Assembly (NCBI RefSeq): GCF_030409505.1
Contig: NZ_JAUFPZ010000002.1
Coordinates: 1,929,501-1,993,500, forward strand
Reading direction: 5' to 3'
DNA: 64,000 bases
Source: Zunongwangia endophytica
GTDB lineage: Bacteria; Bacteroidota; Bacteroidia; Flavobacteriales; Flavobacteriaceae
Below, piece by piece: positions 44,783 through 53,496 of this stretch; positions within the stretch are counted from its first letter, which is position 1, and each line of letters opens with the position of its first letter. Under the pieces are notes generated by a model, which worked only from the letters and a program-made list of their open reading frames with translations, made no database searches and was not told the DNA's origin. Made by a program: the position numbers and the translations under genes.

Positions 44783-45880
44783 CTAACTCACCCTACTTTT
44801 AAGAGTATTATCTCGATGAATTTTACCGCTGCTGGTTTCCTCAAATTTTTCAACAAAATAAATCTTTTTAGGATGCTCAAATCTTTCTAAAGACTTAAGA
44901 TTAGATATTTTAGCTTTCATTTCTGTGAGGTGTTCTTCTGAAAAGGCAGCTTCAATAAATAGCACTAATTTGTTTCCTAATGAATCATTTGGCAGAGAGG
45001 TAATAAAAAAGCGAGAATCTATAATTTTACCAAGTTTTTTCTCTATTTCTTCAGGATGTAACTTTACGCCACCACTATTGATTACATTATCAATTCTACC
45101 TTTCCAATTGAATTTCTTATACGTCACAATTTCTACCACATCATTTGTAGTAATAATTTCGTCGGAAAGTTTTGGTGCTTTGATTACCAAACAATCCCGC
45201 TCGTCTTTACTAATATTGATATTGGGCAATACTTTAAAAGGCCGTGCTTGCTTTTTCTTTTTAGTAGGATTAATTCTACGAGCCGCGATATGCGTAATGG
45301 TTTCGGTCATTCCGTAAGTTTCGTAAACTTTGGTATTAACCTCTTTAACCATCTTTTGAAGTCTAAGCGACATTGCTCCTCCACCTACAATTAGTTTTCT
45401 AACTAAATGCAATCGCCCAACAGAATTATCTAATTGAAAAGGTATCATTGCACAAAAATCATAGATTTTAAAAACCTGATCTAACGGTGTAGAAGAAGGC
45501 GGTACCAAATCGAGTTGCCAACCGCAAATTATAGCTCTAATGATCATCATTTTCCCTGCAATATAAGTTGCGGGAAGACAAAGTAAGGCTTTGGTATCTT
45601 CTGGCAGATCAAAATATTTGGCAGTGGCCATAGCCGAATTTGCCATATATTCTTTTTTTAGCTGAATGGTTTTTGGCTTTCCTGTAGAACCTGAAGTTTT
45701 AACCTCAACAAAATCGTGAGGTTTTAACCATTCTAAGATGAAGTTTCCTACTTCTTCTTCAAAAGCTTCTCCTTCTTTTATAAACTTAAATGCAAGTTGG
45801 CGCAATTCTGCGTTACTGTAATGCTTTTTATTCAGCTTAAAATTAGGATGCGTTTCTGGAACCTTATAATAGTCTGCCAT
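44783..45880 (-). CDS. menE: o-Succinylbenzoate-CoA ligase-like AMP-binding enzyme
   Basis: 365 residues from the ATG at 45880; the longer frame begins with a TTG at 45913 that lies inside a TAnnTTTG-type box (45911-45918), so it is unlikely. Short AMP-forming ligase with the P-loop SGSTGKPK near residue 67, the YETYGMTET motif, WKGRIDNVINSGGVKLHPEEIE and the terminal lysine in ETSSGKIHRD. It activates o-succinylbenzoate for menaquinone. It is the last of menA, UPF0173, menC, CPBP and menE on this strand, the usual flavobacterial menaquinone group. Confidence 0.88.
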   Translation of the reverse strand: MADYYKVPETHPNFKLNKKHYSNAELRQLAFKFIKEGEAFEEEVGNFILEWLKPHDFVEVKTSGSTGKPKTIQLKKEYMANSAMATAKYFDLPEDTKALLCLPATYIAGKMMIIRAIICGWQLDLVPPSSTPLDQVFKIYDFCAMIPFQLDNSVGRLHLVRKLIVGGGAMSLRLQKMVKEVNTKVYETYGMTETITHIAARRINPTKKKKQARPFKVLPNINISKDERDCLVIKAPKLSDEIITTNDVVEIVTYKKFNWKGRIDNVINSGGVKLHPEEIEKKLGKIIDSRFFITSLPNDSLGNKLVLFIEAAFSEEHLTEMKAKISNLKSLERFEHPKKIYFVEKFEETSSGKIHRDNTLKSRVS

Positions 45881-45953
45881 GTTATCAAAAATCAATAAAT
45901 CCTGACTAATCAAAGTTATTAAATTGCTACGATTATTTAAATTTAATTAATTT

Positions 45954-46949
45954 TTAGTAATCTTTCTTAATTTCTGACAAATCTTCAATATCATTTATCT
46001 CAGAAACCTGTGAAACGATAGGTTGTTGTACTTTACCGAATAGACGAGTTCCCCAGTTATTCCATTTATACCGCTTAGCGTAGATTAGTAAAATAATAGG
46101 ATTTATAACTAATGCCCCAATCCAGACTTCCCAATCTGCAGTAGGATTAGAAATATCTCTTAAAATAGATTCAGTGTTAAATGCTGTCCAATCTGCAGTA
46201 ACCAATAACGAAGCTACAAGGTTATTTGCGGCGTGAAAACCTAAAGAAAGTTCTAATCCCTCATCCATCAGCGTCATGACACCCAGCATAATTGCAGTTC
46301 CAAAATATGAAACCATTACTAAATCTCCCATCTGCGTCACTTCTGGATTTGCATAATGCATTGCTCCAAAAATAAAAGAAGTAATCACTAATGGAATCCA
46401 GCGATAGCCCGTTTTTATTCCTATTCCCTGCATTAAATAACCTCTGAAGAAATATTCCTCAAAACTAGTTTGCAGTGGTACAAATACAACTGCAATAAGC
46501 ATTAAAATCAGAAAAGGAACCAAATTGAAATTAAAGACGTAATCATCGGGACTTACGAAGAAATAATCTACTAAAATCAATATTACATTTAATATGGCTA
46601 TGGTAGAAAATGAAAACCAAAATCTACTCCAATCTATCTTATTTCTGCTGGTTGTTAGGTTGGTGATGCTATTTTTATGAATCCCCTCGTTTAACAAAAA
46701 GAGTACTAATAGAGATAAAGCAAAACCCAACAACATAAAGAAAAAAGTGGTATTGCTACTAAAATCAGACATCATTCGATTCTGGTCGGAAAAAACAGCT
46801 ATCAGTTTTTCATTATAGCCATATTTGAACCCTAAAGCAATAATAAATGGAAGAGTTTGTAAAATAACCCAACTAAAAAAAATTGCTATCGTACCAAATA
46901 AATACCTTGCACCGCTGCTCTTGCCTTTAAAGGCCTGCTCTATATACAT
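45954..46949 (-). CDS. CPBP-family intramembrane glutamic protease
   Basis: 331 residues with about eight membrane helices. Abi/CPBP motifs are clear: FEEYFFRGYLMQG (EExxxR), FGAMHYANPE (FxxxH) and a late helix with FHAANNLVAS. Family members process CAAX-like or other membrane proteins; the target here is unknown. It lies 8 bp after menC and before menE in the menaquinone gene group. Confidence 0.9.
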   Translation of the reverse strand: MYIEQAFKGKSSGARYLFGTIAIFFSWVILQTLPFIIALGFKYGYNEKLIAVFSDQNRMMSDFSSNTTFFFMLLGFALSLLVLFLLNEGIHKNSITNLTTSRNKIDWSRFWFSFSTIAILNVILILVDYFFVSPDDYVFNFNLVPFLILMLIAVVFVPLQTSFEEYFFRGYLMQGIGIKTGYRWIPLVITSFIFGAMHYANPEVTQMGDLVMVSYFGTAIMLGVMTLMDEGLELSLGFHAANNLVASLLVTADWTAFNTESILRDISNPTADWEVWIGALVINPIILLIYAKRYKWNNWGTRLFGKVQQPIVSQVSEINDIEDLSEIKKDY

Positions 46950-46957
46950 TCTTTAAT

Positions 46958-47992
46958 TTAAAAATTGAAATCCCAGGTATTGTTGGGATTATAACTAATT
47001 TCTCCGTTTTTTACCTCTAATGGACTTTCTATATTGTTGGTGTACAAACTTCCCGTTCCTAATCCTTGTGGCATTCTTACCTTCTGTTCGTAGGTAAACT
47101 GTGAAATCGCATTTAGCCCAATATTACTTTCTAAAGCGCTTGTATTCCACCAACCAATATTATTAGCTTCTGCCAGATCTATCCATTGTTGAGTTCCTTT
47201 GAAACCACCGATCAAACTCGGTTTAAAAATTAAGTATTGTGGCTGTATAGTTTGTAGCAATTTCTCCTTTTTTGTTACATCAAAAACGCCTATTAGTTCT
47301 TCATCCAAAGCAATAGGCAACGGAGTTTCATCACAAAGCTTTGCCATTTCTTCCAAATTTCCCTGCTTTATCGGCTGCTCAATACTGTGAAGATCTAATT
47401 CACTTAAATGCTTTAATTTTTCTAATGCATTTTTAGGATCAAAAGCACCGTTGGCATCAACACGTAGTTCTATTTCTTCTGCGGAATATTGCGAGCGAAT
47501 ATACTTCAGCAATTCTAACTCAGTTTCAAAATCGATGGCTCCGATTTTCATTTTTATGCAATTGAAACCTGACTTCAATTTATCTTCAATCTGAGATTTC
47601 ATAAAAGTCTTCTCGCCCATCCATATTAAACCATTAATAGCTATCGCGTCTTTGCCCTGAGTAAAAGGGGAAGGAAATAAATCGAATTTAGATTTACTTT
47701 CTAAAGATTGAAACGCCATCTCTATCCCGAATTGAATACTAGGGAATTCTATTAATTCTGCCCAAAGTTTATCTTTTCCTAATTCGATATTATCGCAAGC
47801 CCACTTCAACTGTTGTTCATAATCTGGGCGATCGTCGATACTTAATCCTCTTAAGATTCCACATTCCCCATAACCCAAATTATTGCCATTTTCAATTTTG
47901 ATAAACCAGGTTTCCTTAACAGTAAGAACGCCCCGGGAAGTTCCACTGGGGCGTTTAAATTCTAAAATATGTTTTTTATATGTTGCTTGCAT
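46958..47992 (-). CDS. menC: o-Succinylbenzoate synthase
   Basis: 344 residues of the enolase superfamily. Catalytic lysine of the KxK motif in FNCIKMKIGAIDFE, metal ligands in ELRVDANGAF, DLHSIEQPI and PLPIALDEELIG, second lysine in YLIFKPSLIGG. It dehydrates SHCHC to o-succinylbenzoate in menaquinone synthesis. Starts exactly after the stop of the UPF0173 hydrolase and is followed by the CPBP protease gene. Confidence 0.94.
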   Translation of the reverse strand: MQATYKKHILEFKRPSGTSRGVLTVKETWFIKIENGNNLGYGECGILRGLSIDDRPDYEQQLKWACDNIELGKDKLWAELIEFPSIQFGIEMAFQSLESKSKFDLFPSPFTQGKDAIAINGLIWMGEKTFMKSQIEDKLKSGFNCIKMKIGAIDFETELELLKYIRSQYSAEEIELRVDANGAFDPKNALEKLKHLSELDLHSIEQPIKQGNLEEMAKLCDETPLPIALDEELIGVFDVTKKEKLLQTIQPQYLIFKPSLIGGFKGTQQWIDLAEANNIGWWNTSALESNIGLNAISQFTYEQKVRMPQGLGTGSLYTNNIESPLEVKNGEISYNPNNTWDFNF

Positions 47993-48676
47993 TTATACAC
48001 TCATCTTTTCTCCAATTTCCATTAAAAGGAGTTCTTTTCCTTTATCGGCAAATTTCTTTTTAGATTCAGCATGATCTATTTCAATATATCCAAAGGTATC
48101 ATAATGACAGCCTACGATACGATCACATTCAATAAAATCACTGGCTACTATAGCTTCATCGACTCCCATAGTAAAGTTATCGCCAATTGGCAACACAGCT
48201 AAATCAAGCTTGGTAAATAACGGAATTAACTTCATATCCATACTTAGCGCAGTATCTCCGGCAATATATAGATTTTTTTCTCCCGTTTGAATTACAAAAC
48301 CTCCTGGCAAACCACCTGAAGCCCCATCTGGGAAGGTACTACTATGCCAAGCTTGTACGTATTTTACTTTTCCGAAGTCAAAATTCCAGCTTCCGCCGTG
48401 ATTCATAGGATGAACATTAAATCCTTTCTCTTCGTAATAGGAAGCAATTTCAGCATTACTAACAATTACAGCTTTCGGGTTATTCTTAGCAACGGTTTCC
48501 ACATCTAGCACATGATCTTGGTGCGCATGGGTAACCAAAATAAAATCTGCTTTAATGGTATCTAATTCTACCTTTCCCTTTGCATTCTCGTTCCCTGATA
48601 TAAAAGGATCGACAATTACATTAATAGCTCCTATTGTGAGGCCAAGACAATTTTGACCGTAAAAAGTAAGTTCCAT
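47993..48676 (-). CDS. UPF0173-family metal-dependent hydrolase
   Basis: 227 residues from the ATG at 48676 (an in-frame TTG two codons upstream is less likely). Metallo-beta-lactamase fold with VTHAHQDHVLD (HxHxDH), MNHGGSW, YIAGDTALSMDM and GCHYDTFG. The typical start MELTFYGQNCLGL matches YtkL-type proteins. Substrate unknown. Next to menC with no gap and thus probably co-transcribed. Confidence 0.9.
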   Translation of the reverse strand: MELTFYGQNCLGLTIGAINVIVDPFISGNENAKGKVELDTIKADFILVTHAHQDHVLDVETVAKNNPKAVIVSNAEIASYYEEKGFNVHPMNHGGSWNFDFGKVKYVQAWHSSTFPDGASGGLPGGFVIQTGEKNLYIAGDTALSMDMKLIPLFTKLDLAVLPIGDNFTMGVDEAIVASDFIECDRIVGCHYDTFGYIEIDHAESKKKFADKGKELLLMEIGEKMSV

Positions 48677-48768
48677 AATCAATTTCTTTTTTTTGAATTG
48701 CTTCTAAAATACAAATTGAGTTAAAGAGAAGCCGAATTTAGAATTCTATAATTTTGTTAAACTTCAAC

Positions 48769-49671
48769 TTAAAATATTTGCCCTAAACCAAACAATATGG
48801 ACATTGCGAAAGTACATAGTGCCAATATTTTTAATTCAGGATCTAGCAAAGCCGGAGACTCGTTTTGCATTACTCTTTTTATATGAAGCACAAGTGGAAT
48901 GAAAGTGACATAAAAAATAAGATCATCCCAACCCCCATAAAATAATGCGGAGTAAATTACCATCAATAATATAGCACCAAGAATTAGAAAATAATGATAG
49001 GTTTTGGCTGCTTTTTGGCCCAATTTTACCGCTAGCGTGATTTTACCTGATTTTTCATCTGGAATACGATCTCGCATATTATTAAGATTAAGTACTCCTG
49101 CACTTAATAGTCCGATTGCCGCAGCAGGCATTAGCACTGTCCATTCTAAATTATTCGCATACAGAAAAAAGGAGCCAAAAACTCCTACAATTCCGAAGAA
49201 AATAAATACGAATATATCGCCTAAACCGCGATATCCATAAGCCGAATTGCCAACTGTATATTTAATCGCAGCGACTATAGAAGCTACACCTAATCCTATA
49301 AAAACCAAGCTATATAAAAAATTTTCTCTTCCAAACGAAGCATATATTAATAACACAGCCAGTATAAATGTAAGAATAGAAGTCGCAATAATGCCGTTCT
49401 TCATTTCAGCATGTGTAATTAAGCCGCTTTGTATGGCTCGCTGAGGACCAATACGCTCATCGTTATCGGTTCCTTTTACTCCGTCGCCATAATCATTGGC
49501 GAAATTAGATAAAACCTGTAATCCTAAAGTTGTCGCAAGTGCTAACGAGAAAATACCTAAATTAAAATATCCTTGCTGGGCAGCGATTGCAGTTCCTACT
49601 AAAATACCCGAAAGTGATAAAGGCAACGTTCGTAATCGGGCAGCATTTACCCAGGAATTTATTTTCTTCAT
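48769..49671 (-). CDS. menA: 1,4-Dihydroxy-2-naphthoate polyprenyltransferase
   Basis: 300 residues, UbiA-type prenyltransferase with eight to nine membrane helices. The first Asp-rich motif reads NFANDYGDGVKGTDND near residue 55, the second NMRDRIPDEKSGK near residue 198. Adds the polyprenyl tail to DHNA in the inner membrane. It directly follows holA with no gap and precedes the UPF0173 gene by 92 bp. Confidence 0.95.
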   Translation of the reverse strand: MKKINSWVNAARLRTLPLSLSGILVGTAIAAQQGYFNLGIFSLALATTLGLQVLSNFANDYGDGVKGTDNDERIGPQRAIQSGLITHAEMKNGIIATSILTFILAVLLIYASFGRENFLYSLVFIGLGVASIVAAIKYTVGNSAYGYRGLGDIFVFIFFGIVGVFGSFFLYANNLEWTVLMPAAAIGLLSAGVLNLNNMRDRIPDEKSGKITLAVKLGQKAAKTYHYFLILGAILLMVIYSALFYGGWDDLIFYVTFIPLVLHIKRVMQNESPALLDPELKILALCTFAMSILFGLGQIF

Positions 49672-50676
49672 TTAACGCATAATTTTTACTAAAACTTCTT
49701 TTAAAAGATCTCCCGAGGATAAGTTTACTGCTCCCACTCCCTTACTCTTTACATCGGCCTCTTGCAAAACACTAATGGCGTAGCTCACTTTTTTCATCGG
49801 ATAATTTCTAGCTGCCACCGTATAGTCATTTACAAAATAGGGATTCACTTTTAGTTGTTTTGCCACATTCATTTTAGATTTATCGGGCAATCCATGATAT
49901 TGCAAAATTTGTGAAAAGTAAGAGAACAATAGTGAAATTGTTACTACTAAAGGGTTGTCCTTAGGATTCTGAGAAAAGTAATTTATGATGCGATGGGCTT
50001 TAATTTCGTCTTTAAGGCCAACAGCTTTACGCAGCTCAAAATTATTGAAATCTTTACTAATACCTATATTTTGTTCGATGAGCTCTGGAGTAACTTCGGT
50101 TCCTTTTTCACAAACCAATTGCAGTTTTTGTAACTCGTTATCGATTTTACCCAAATCTGTACCTAAAAATTCTACCAGCATTTGCGAAGCTTTAGGTGAA
50201 ATTCCCAAGCCTCTAGATTTTAAATTCTTTACTATCCAATCGGAAACCTGATTTTCATAAAGCTTTTTACTATCTAAAATTACTCCGCTCTTTTTGATGG
50301 TTTTATAGACCTTCTTACGTTTATCTAGTGTTTTGTGCTTGTAACATAAAACTAAAACCGTAGTCGGTTGTGGATTCTCGGCATAATCGCTCAATTTATC
50401 TATCGTTCGTGATAAATCCTGTGCTTCTTTAACGATTACCACCTGCCGCTCGGCCATCATAGGATAACGTTTGGCATTTCCTACAATTTCATCGGGATTG
50501 GTATCCCTACCGTACATGATTATCTGGTTGAAGCCTTTTTCGTCTTCCTGTAGCAAATGATCTTCAATATAATCGGCAACTTTATCTACAAAATAAGGTT
50601 CGTCACCCATCAAAAGATAAATAGGCGCAATCTTTCCGTTTTTAATATCGGTAACAATCTGTTTAGCGTCGTCCAT
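49672..50676 (-). CDS. holA: DNA polymerase III subunit delta
   Basis: 334 residues with the HolA form: IYLLMGDEPYFVDKVADYIEDHLL near residue 19, RYPMMAERQVVIVKEAQDL near residue 69, and FELRKAVGLKDEIKAHRIINYF in the third domain. It is part of the clamp loader that opens and loads the beta clamp. No Walker motif, as expected for delta. Divergent from the HsdR_N-like gene (82-bp spacer) and adjacent to menA. Confidence 0.95.
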   Translation of the reverse strand: MDDAKQIVTDIKNGKIAPIYLLMGDEPYFVDKVADYIEDHLLQEDEKGFNQIIMYGRDTNPDEIVGNAKRYPMMAERQVVIVKEAQDLSRTIDKLSDYAENPQPTTVLVLCYKHKTLDKRKKVYKTIKKSGVILDSKKLYENQVSDWIVKNLKSRGLGISPKASQMLVEFLGTDLGKIDNELQKLQLVCEKGTEVTPELIEQNIGISKDFNNFELRKAVGLKDEIKAHRIINYFSQNPKDNPLVVTISLLFSYFSQILQYHGLPDKSKMNVAKQLKVNPYFVNDYTVAARNYPMKKVSYAISVLQEADVKSKGVGAVNLSSGDLLKEVLVKIMR

Positions 50677-50758
50677 GCAGAAAAGAAACTTTTAGGCTGA
50701 AATTAGTTTTACCTCTAAAGGCTTTTGGATGTTGTATTCTTTAGTATTTTTGGGGTCT

Positions 50759-51208
50759 ATGATCGACCTCAATTTTCCAAAATATAATTTCAGGTTCAAA
50801 AATAGTCAAAATAAAATAGCTGTTTTTGACGAACTGCGGAAAAAATTTATAATTCTAACTCCAGAGGAATGGGTGCGCCAACACTGTGTACAATTCTTAA
50901 TAAAAGAAAGAGAATTTCCTAAAAGTTTGATTAATGTAGAGAAGCAACTGAAGCTAGGTAAGTTAATCAAGCGTTACGATGCAGTAGTTTATAATAGTGA
51001 CGGAAGTATTCATCTAATTGTAGAGTGTAAAGCACCGCATATTAAAATCACACAAAATGTTTTCGATCAAATTGCACAATATAACATGACTTTAAATGCA
51101 GATTATTTAATGGTCACCAATGGATTGTTGCATTATTATTGCAAAATGGATTACGAAGCAGGAGAATATCAGTTTTTACCAGAAATCCCGGCATATAAAC
51201 AAGCATAA
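50759..51208 (+). CDS. Stand-alone HsdR N-terminal-type nuclease domain protein
   Basis: 149 residues from the ATG at 50759. The upstream ATG at 50729 would add ten residues with no family support, and a TATTTTTG box (50745-50752) lies between them. The protein is the type I restriction HsdR N-terminal domain alone: VRKKF-type FDELRKKFIILTPEEWVRQHCVQFL, then the PD-(D/E)xK-like core RYDAVVYNSDGSIHLIVECKAP (D, then E-x-K) and QIAQYNMTL. Common in Bacteroidota without any restriction system. Function unknown. Joined to the glycosyltransferase gene without a gap. Confidence 0.85.
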   Translation: MIDLNFPKYNFRFKNSQNKIAVFDELRKKFIILTPEEWVRQHCVQFLIKEREFPKSLINVEKQLKLGKLIKRYDAVVYNSDGSIHLIVECKAPHIKITQNVFDQIAQYNMTLNADYLMVTNGLLHYYCKMDYEAGEYQFLPEIPAYKQA

Positions 51209-52204
51209 ATGAAAGTAGCAGTTGTTATTTTAAACTGGAATGGGAAAGACTTGCTTAAACAGTTTTTACCATCGGTCATTCAATTTTCTACGGAAGCAAC
51301 TATTTATGTCGCCGATAATGCTTCAACCGATGATTCGATAGAATTTCTACGGAATAATTATCCTGAAGTAAAAATTATTCAGAATAAAGAAAACGGAGGA
51401 TATGCTAAAGGATATAATGATGCCCTGAAGCATCTTTCCGAAGAAATCTTGATCCTTTTAAATAGTGATATTGAAGTTACCAAAAATTGGTTAGAACCGA
51501 TTTTAGATATTTTCAGCAAAGATTCTAAAACCGCTGTAGCACAGCCAAAGATCTTAGATTATAAAAAGAAAGATCATTTTGAATATGCTGGTGCAGCCGG
51601 AGGTTTTATTGATAAGTTTGGTTATCCCTATTGTCGTGGAAGAATATTCGATTCGGTTGAAAAAGATTACGGACAGTTTAATGATAATGCTGAAATTTTT
51701 TGGGCTAGTGGTGCCTGCTTAGCGATTAGAAATAAAGTGTTTGAGCAAATTGGAGGTTTTGATGAAGATTTCTTTGCCCACCAGGAAGAAATTGATTTAT
51801 GCTGGAGAATTAAAAATTTTGGATACAATATAAAATACGCGGGCAATTCTATCGTTTACCACGTTGGAGGAGCAACTTTAAATAAGATGGATCCTAAAAA
51901 GACGTATTACAACTTTAGAAACAGTCTTTTTATGCTTGTAAAAAACCTCCCCAAGAAAAAAATGCGTAAAATTGTGTTACAAAGAATGGTTTTGGACGGT
52001 GCCGCGGGATTAAAATTCCTATTTCAAGGTGATTTTAGCCATTTCACAGCCGTTTTAAAAGCTCATGCTCATTTTTATTCAAATTTTTCGAAAATGAATA
52101 AAAAAAGAAGTGAAAAATCGTCTAATATTCAGTATTTTGAGATTAAATCGGTTGTTTTTAAATATTTCATATTGCATAAAACGACTTATAAAAATATAAT
52201 ATAA
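51209..52204 (+). CDS. GT2-family glycosyltransferase
   Basis: 331 residues. GT-A fold: VAVVILNWNGKDLLKQFLPSV, VADNASTDDS, the nucleotide-sugar site LLNSDIEVTKNWL, and a catalytic FDEDFFAHQEEIDLCWRIKNFGY. Resembles rhamnosyl/galactofuranosyl-type transferases that build surface glycans. No signal peptide; cytoplasmic face. Follows the HsdR_N-like gene directly; ends at the hairpin 52201-52252. Confidence 0.92.
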   Translation: MKVAVVILNWNGKDLLKQFLPSVIQFSTEATIYVADNASTDDSIEFLRNNYPEVKIIQNKENGGYAKGYNDALKHLSEEILILLNSDIEVTKNWLEPILDIFSKDSKTAVAQPKILDYKKKDHFEYAGAAGGFIDKFGYPYCRGRIFDSVEKDYGQFNDNAEIFWASGACLAIRNKVFEQIGGFDEDFFAHQEEIDLCWRIKNFGYNIKYAGNSIVYHVGGATLNKMDPKKTYYNFRNSLFMLVKNLPKKKMRKIVLQRMVLDGAAGLKFLFQGDFSHFTAVLKAHAHFYSNFSKMNKKRSEKSSNIQYFEIKSVVFKYFILHKTTYKNII

Positions 52205-52252
52205 AGCCTACCTAAAGTATTGTTAATACTACTTTTAAGCTTTATATTTTTT
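52201..52252 (+). terminator. Possible terminator of the glycosyltransferase gene
   Basis: Outer arms ataaagc/gctttat enclose an inner stem agtatt-gtt-aatact, followed by attttttt. GC-poor, so moderate. Its T tail merges into the OmpA promoter. Confidence 0.45.
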
Positions 52253-52255
52253 TGA

Positions 52256-52263
52256 TACTTTTG
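52256..52263 (+). promoter_or_regulatory. Candidate -7 box of the OmpA-lipoprotein gene
   Basis: TACTTTTG matches TAnnTTTG in full. The -33 position 20 bp upstream reads TTT (52233-52235). Leader of about 30 nt to the ATG at 52298. Confidence 0.5.
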
Positions 52264-52297
52264 GAAAATCTAACATTAACAATAATTACAACAAGTT

Positions 52298-53143
52298 ATG
52301 AAAAAAATCATGCTTTTATCAGCCTCTGTGGCTATCTTGCTTTCATCTTGCGTATCTAATAAGAAATACGCTGAACTTGAAGCAAAACAAAAAGAAACTC
52401 AGGATCAGCTTAATACCGCCACTGTAAAATTGAACGCTTGTCTTGAAGATAAAACAGACATGACAGAGCGTATTAAAGTTCTCAATAATACAAATGCTGC
52501 ATTATTGAACAACGTTGGTGATCTTGCTACGCTTTCTAAGAAAGAAGCTGAAAATCTTGAGCGTTCTTTAGAGAGCATCAAAGAAAAAGATCTTGCGATC
52601 AAAAGTATGCGTGATGCAATCAACAAGAAAGATTCTGTTACTCTAGCACTTGTTACTAGCTTAAAAGGAGCTGTTGGAAACATGAACGATGATGATATCG
52701 AAATCAATGTTGAAAAAGGTGTTGTTTACGTTTCTATTTCTGATAAATTGTTATTCGATAGTGGGCGTTATAACGTAACTAGCAGAGCTAAAGAAGTTCT
52801 TGGGAAAGTTGCTAGCGTAATTAAAAACAAGCCAGACATCGAGTTTATGGTAGAAGGTCACACAGATGATCAATCTATCTCTACTTCGATGTTCCAAGAT
52901 AACTGGGATCTTTCTGTAAAAAGAGCTACTTCTGTGGTAAGAATCCTTCAGGATGAATTTAATGTAGATCCTAAGCGTATGACAGCTGCAGGTAGATCTT
53001 ATTACATGCCAGTTTCATCTAACGATACTGCTGAAGGTCGTGCAAGAAACAGAAGAACAAGAATCGTAGTACTTCCTAAACTAGATCAGTTCTACGGAAT
53101 GATTGAAGAAGGTATGGAGCAAGCTTCTAAAGCTTCAAACTAA
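52298..53143 (+). CDS. OmpA-family peptidoglycan-binding lipoprotein
   Basis: 281 residues. A lipoprotein signal (LLSASVAILLSSC, cysteine near residue 18), a coiled coil (about 20-105, heptad-rich KYAELEAKQKETQDQLNTATVKL) and an OmpA C-terminal domain (about 140-265) with FDSGRYNVTSRAKEVLGKVA, the diaminopimelate-binding FMVEGHTDDQSI and a terminal NRRTRIVVLPK. Links the outer membrane to peptidoglycan. Own promoter-like box and strong terminator, so monocistronic. Confidence 0.94.
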   Translation: MKKIMLLSASVAILLSSCVSNKKYAELEAKQKETQDQLNTATVKLNACLEDKTDMTERIKVLNNTNAALLNNVGDLATLSKKEAENLERSLESIKEKDLAIKSMRDAINKKDSVTLALVTSLKGAVGNMNDDDIEINVEKGVVYVSISDKLLFDSGRYNVTSRAKEVLGKVASVIKNKPDIEFMVEGHTDDQSISTSMFQDNWDLSVKRATSVVRILQDEFNVDPKRMTAAGRSYYMPVSSNDTAEGRARNRRTRIVVLPKLDQFYGMIEEGMEQASKASN

Positions 53144-53168
53144 GAAAATAAGATATTTTATTATATTG

Positions 53169-53197
53169 AAAAGCCTCGCAATTGCGAGGCTTTTTTT
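53169..53197 (+). terminator. Terminator of the OmpA gene
   Basis: A perfect inverted repeat with arm aaaagcctcgcaat and mirror attgcgaggctttt, followed by Ts, 25 bp after the stop codon. Confidence 0.92.
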
Positions 53198-53217
53198 ATT
53201 TTATCAATTTGATTTTA

Positions 53218-53340
53218 CTAAGATTTCAAAAAATCTACCAAAATTTTATTAAGCTCATCTTTATGGGTAAAAATCAAACCATGCGGAGCTCCCTCGATCA
53301 ATTTGAGTTGTATTTGAAATCAGCTGAAAGCTTCGTTTAT
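53218..53340 (-). pseudogene. Decayed alpha/beta-hydrolase C-terminus (chloroperoxidase/esterase-like)
   Basis: On the minus strand, codons 53304 to 53218 read KLIEGAPHGLIFTHKDELNK and then ILVDFLKS with a TAG stop. This is the characteristic C-terminal block of non-haem chloroperoxidase-type hydrolases, with the catalytic histidine in APHG. Just upstream the matching sequence KLSADFKYNS continues in another frame (break near 53305-53315) and a TAA follows within it. No rest of the gene is present, so it is a frameshifted remnant lying between two terminators. Confidence 0.75.
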
Positions 53341-53440
53341 TTTACCCCATATTTATTAAACAAGACTTTCCCAAGAAGCTCACGATTACTTTGTAGAAAA
53401 TATTGCAAGTATCTTATAATCTGAAATTGCTTTTAAAATT

Positions 53441-53472
53441 AAAAACCCTTAGCATCGATGCTAAGGGTTTTT
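53441..53472 (-). terminator. Terminator of the tsaC/sua5 gene
   Basis: A perfect 32-bp inverted repeat centred on atcgat (arm aaaaacccttagcatc), with T runs on both strands, 25 bp after the stop of the gene at 53497. Confidence 0.92.
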
Positions 53473-53496
53473 AATTTTTATAATATGTTTTTCAAC

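Noticed and set aside
44684..44890. 68-residue + strand open frame
   Set aside because: It overlaps the 3' end of menE and the promoter of the membrane/HTH unit, with no family features.
50759..51208. Part of a type I restriction system
   Set aside because: Only the HsdR N-terminal domain is present. No helicase, methylase or specificity gene is in the window.
53182..53424. 80-residue + strand open frame after the OmpA gene
   Set aside because: It starts inside the OmpA terminator and runs antisense through the hydrolase remnant; composition is not protein-like.
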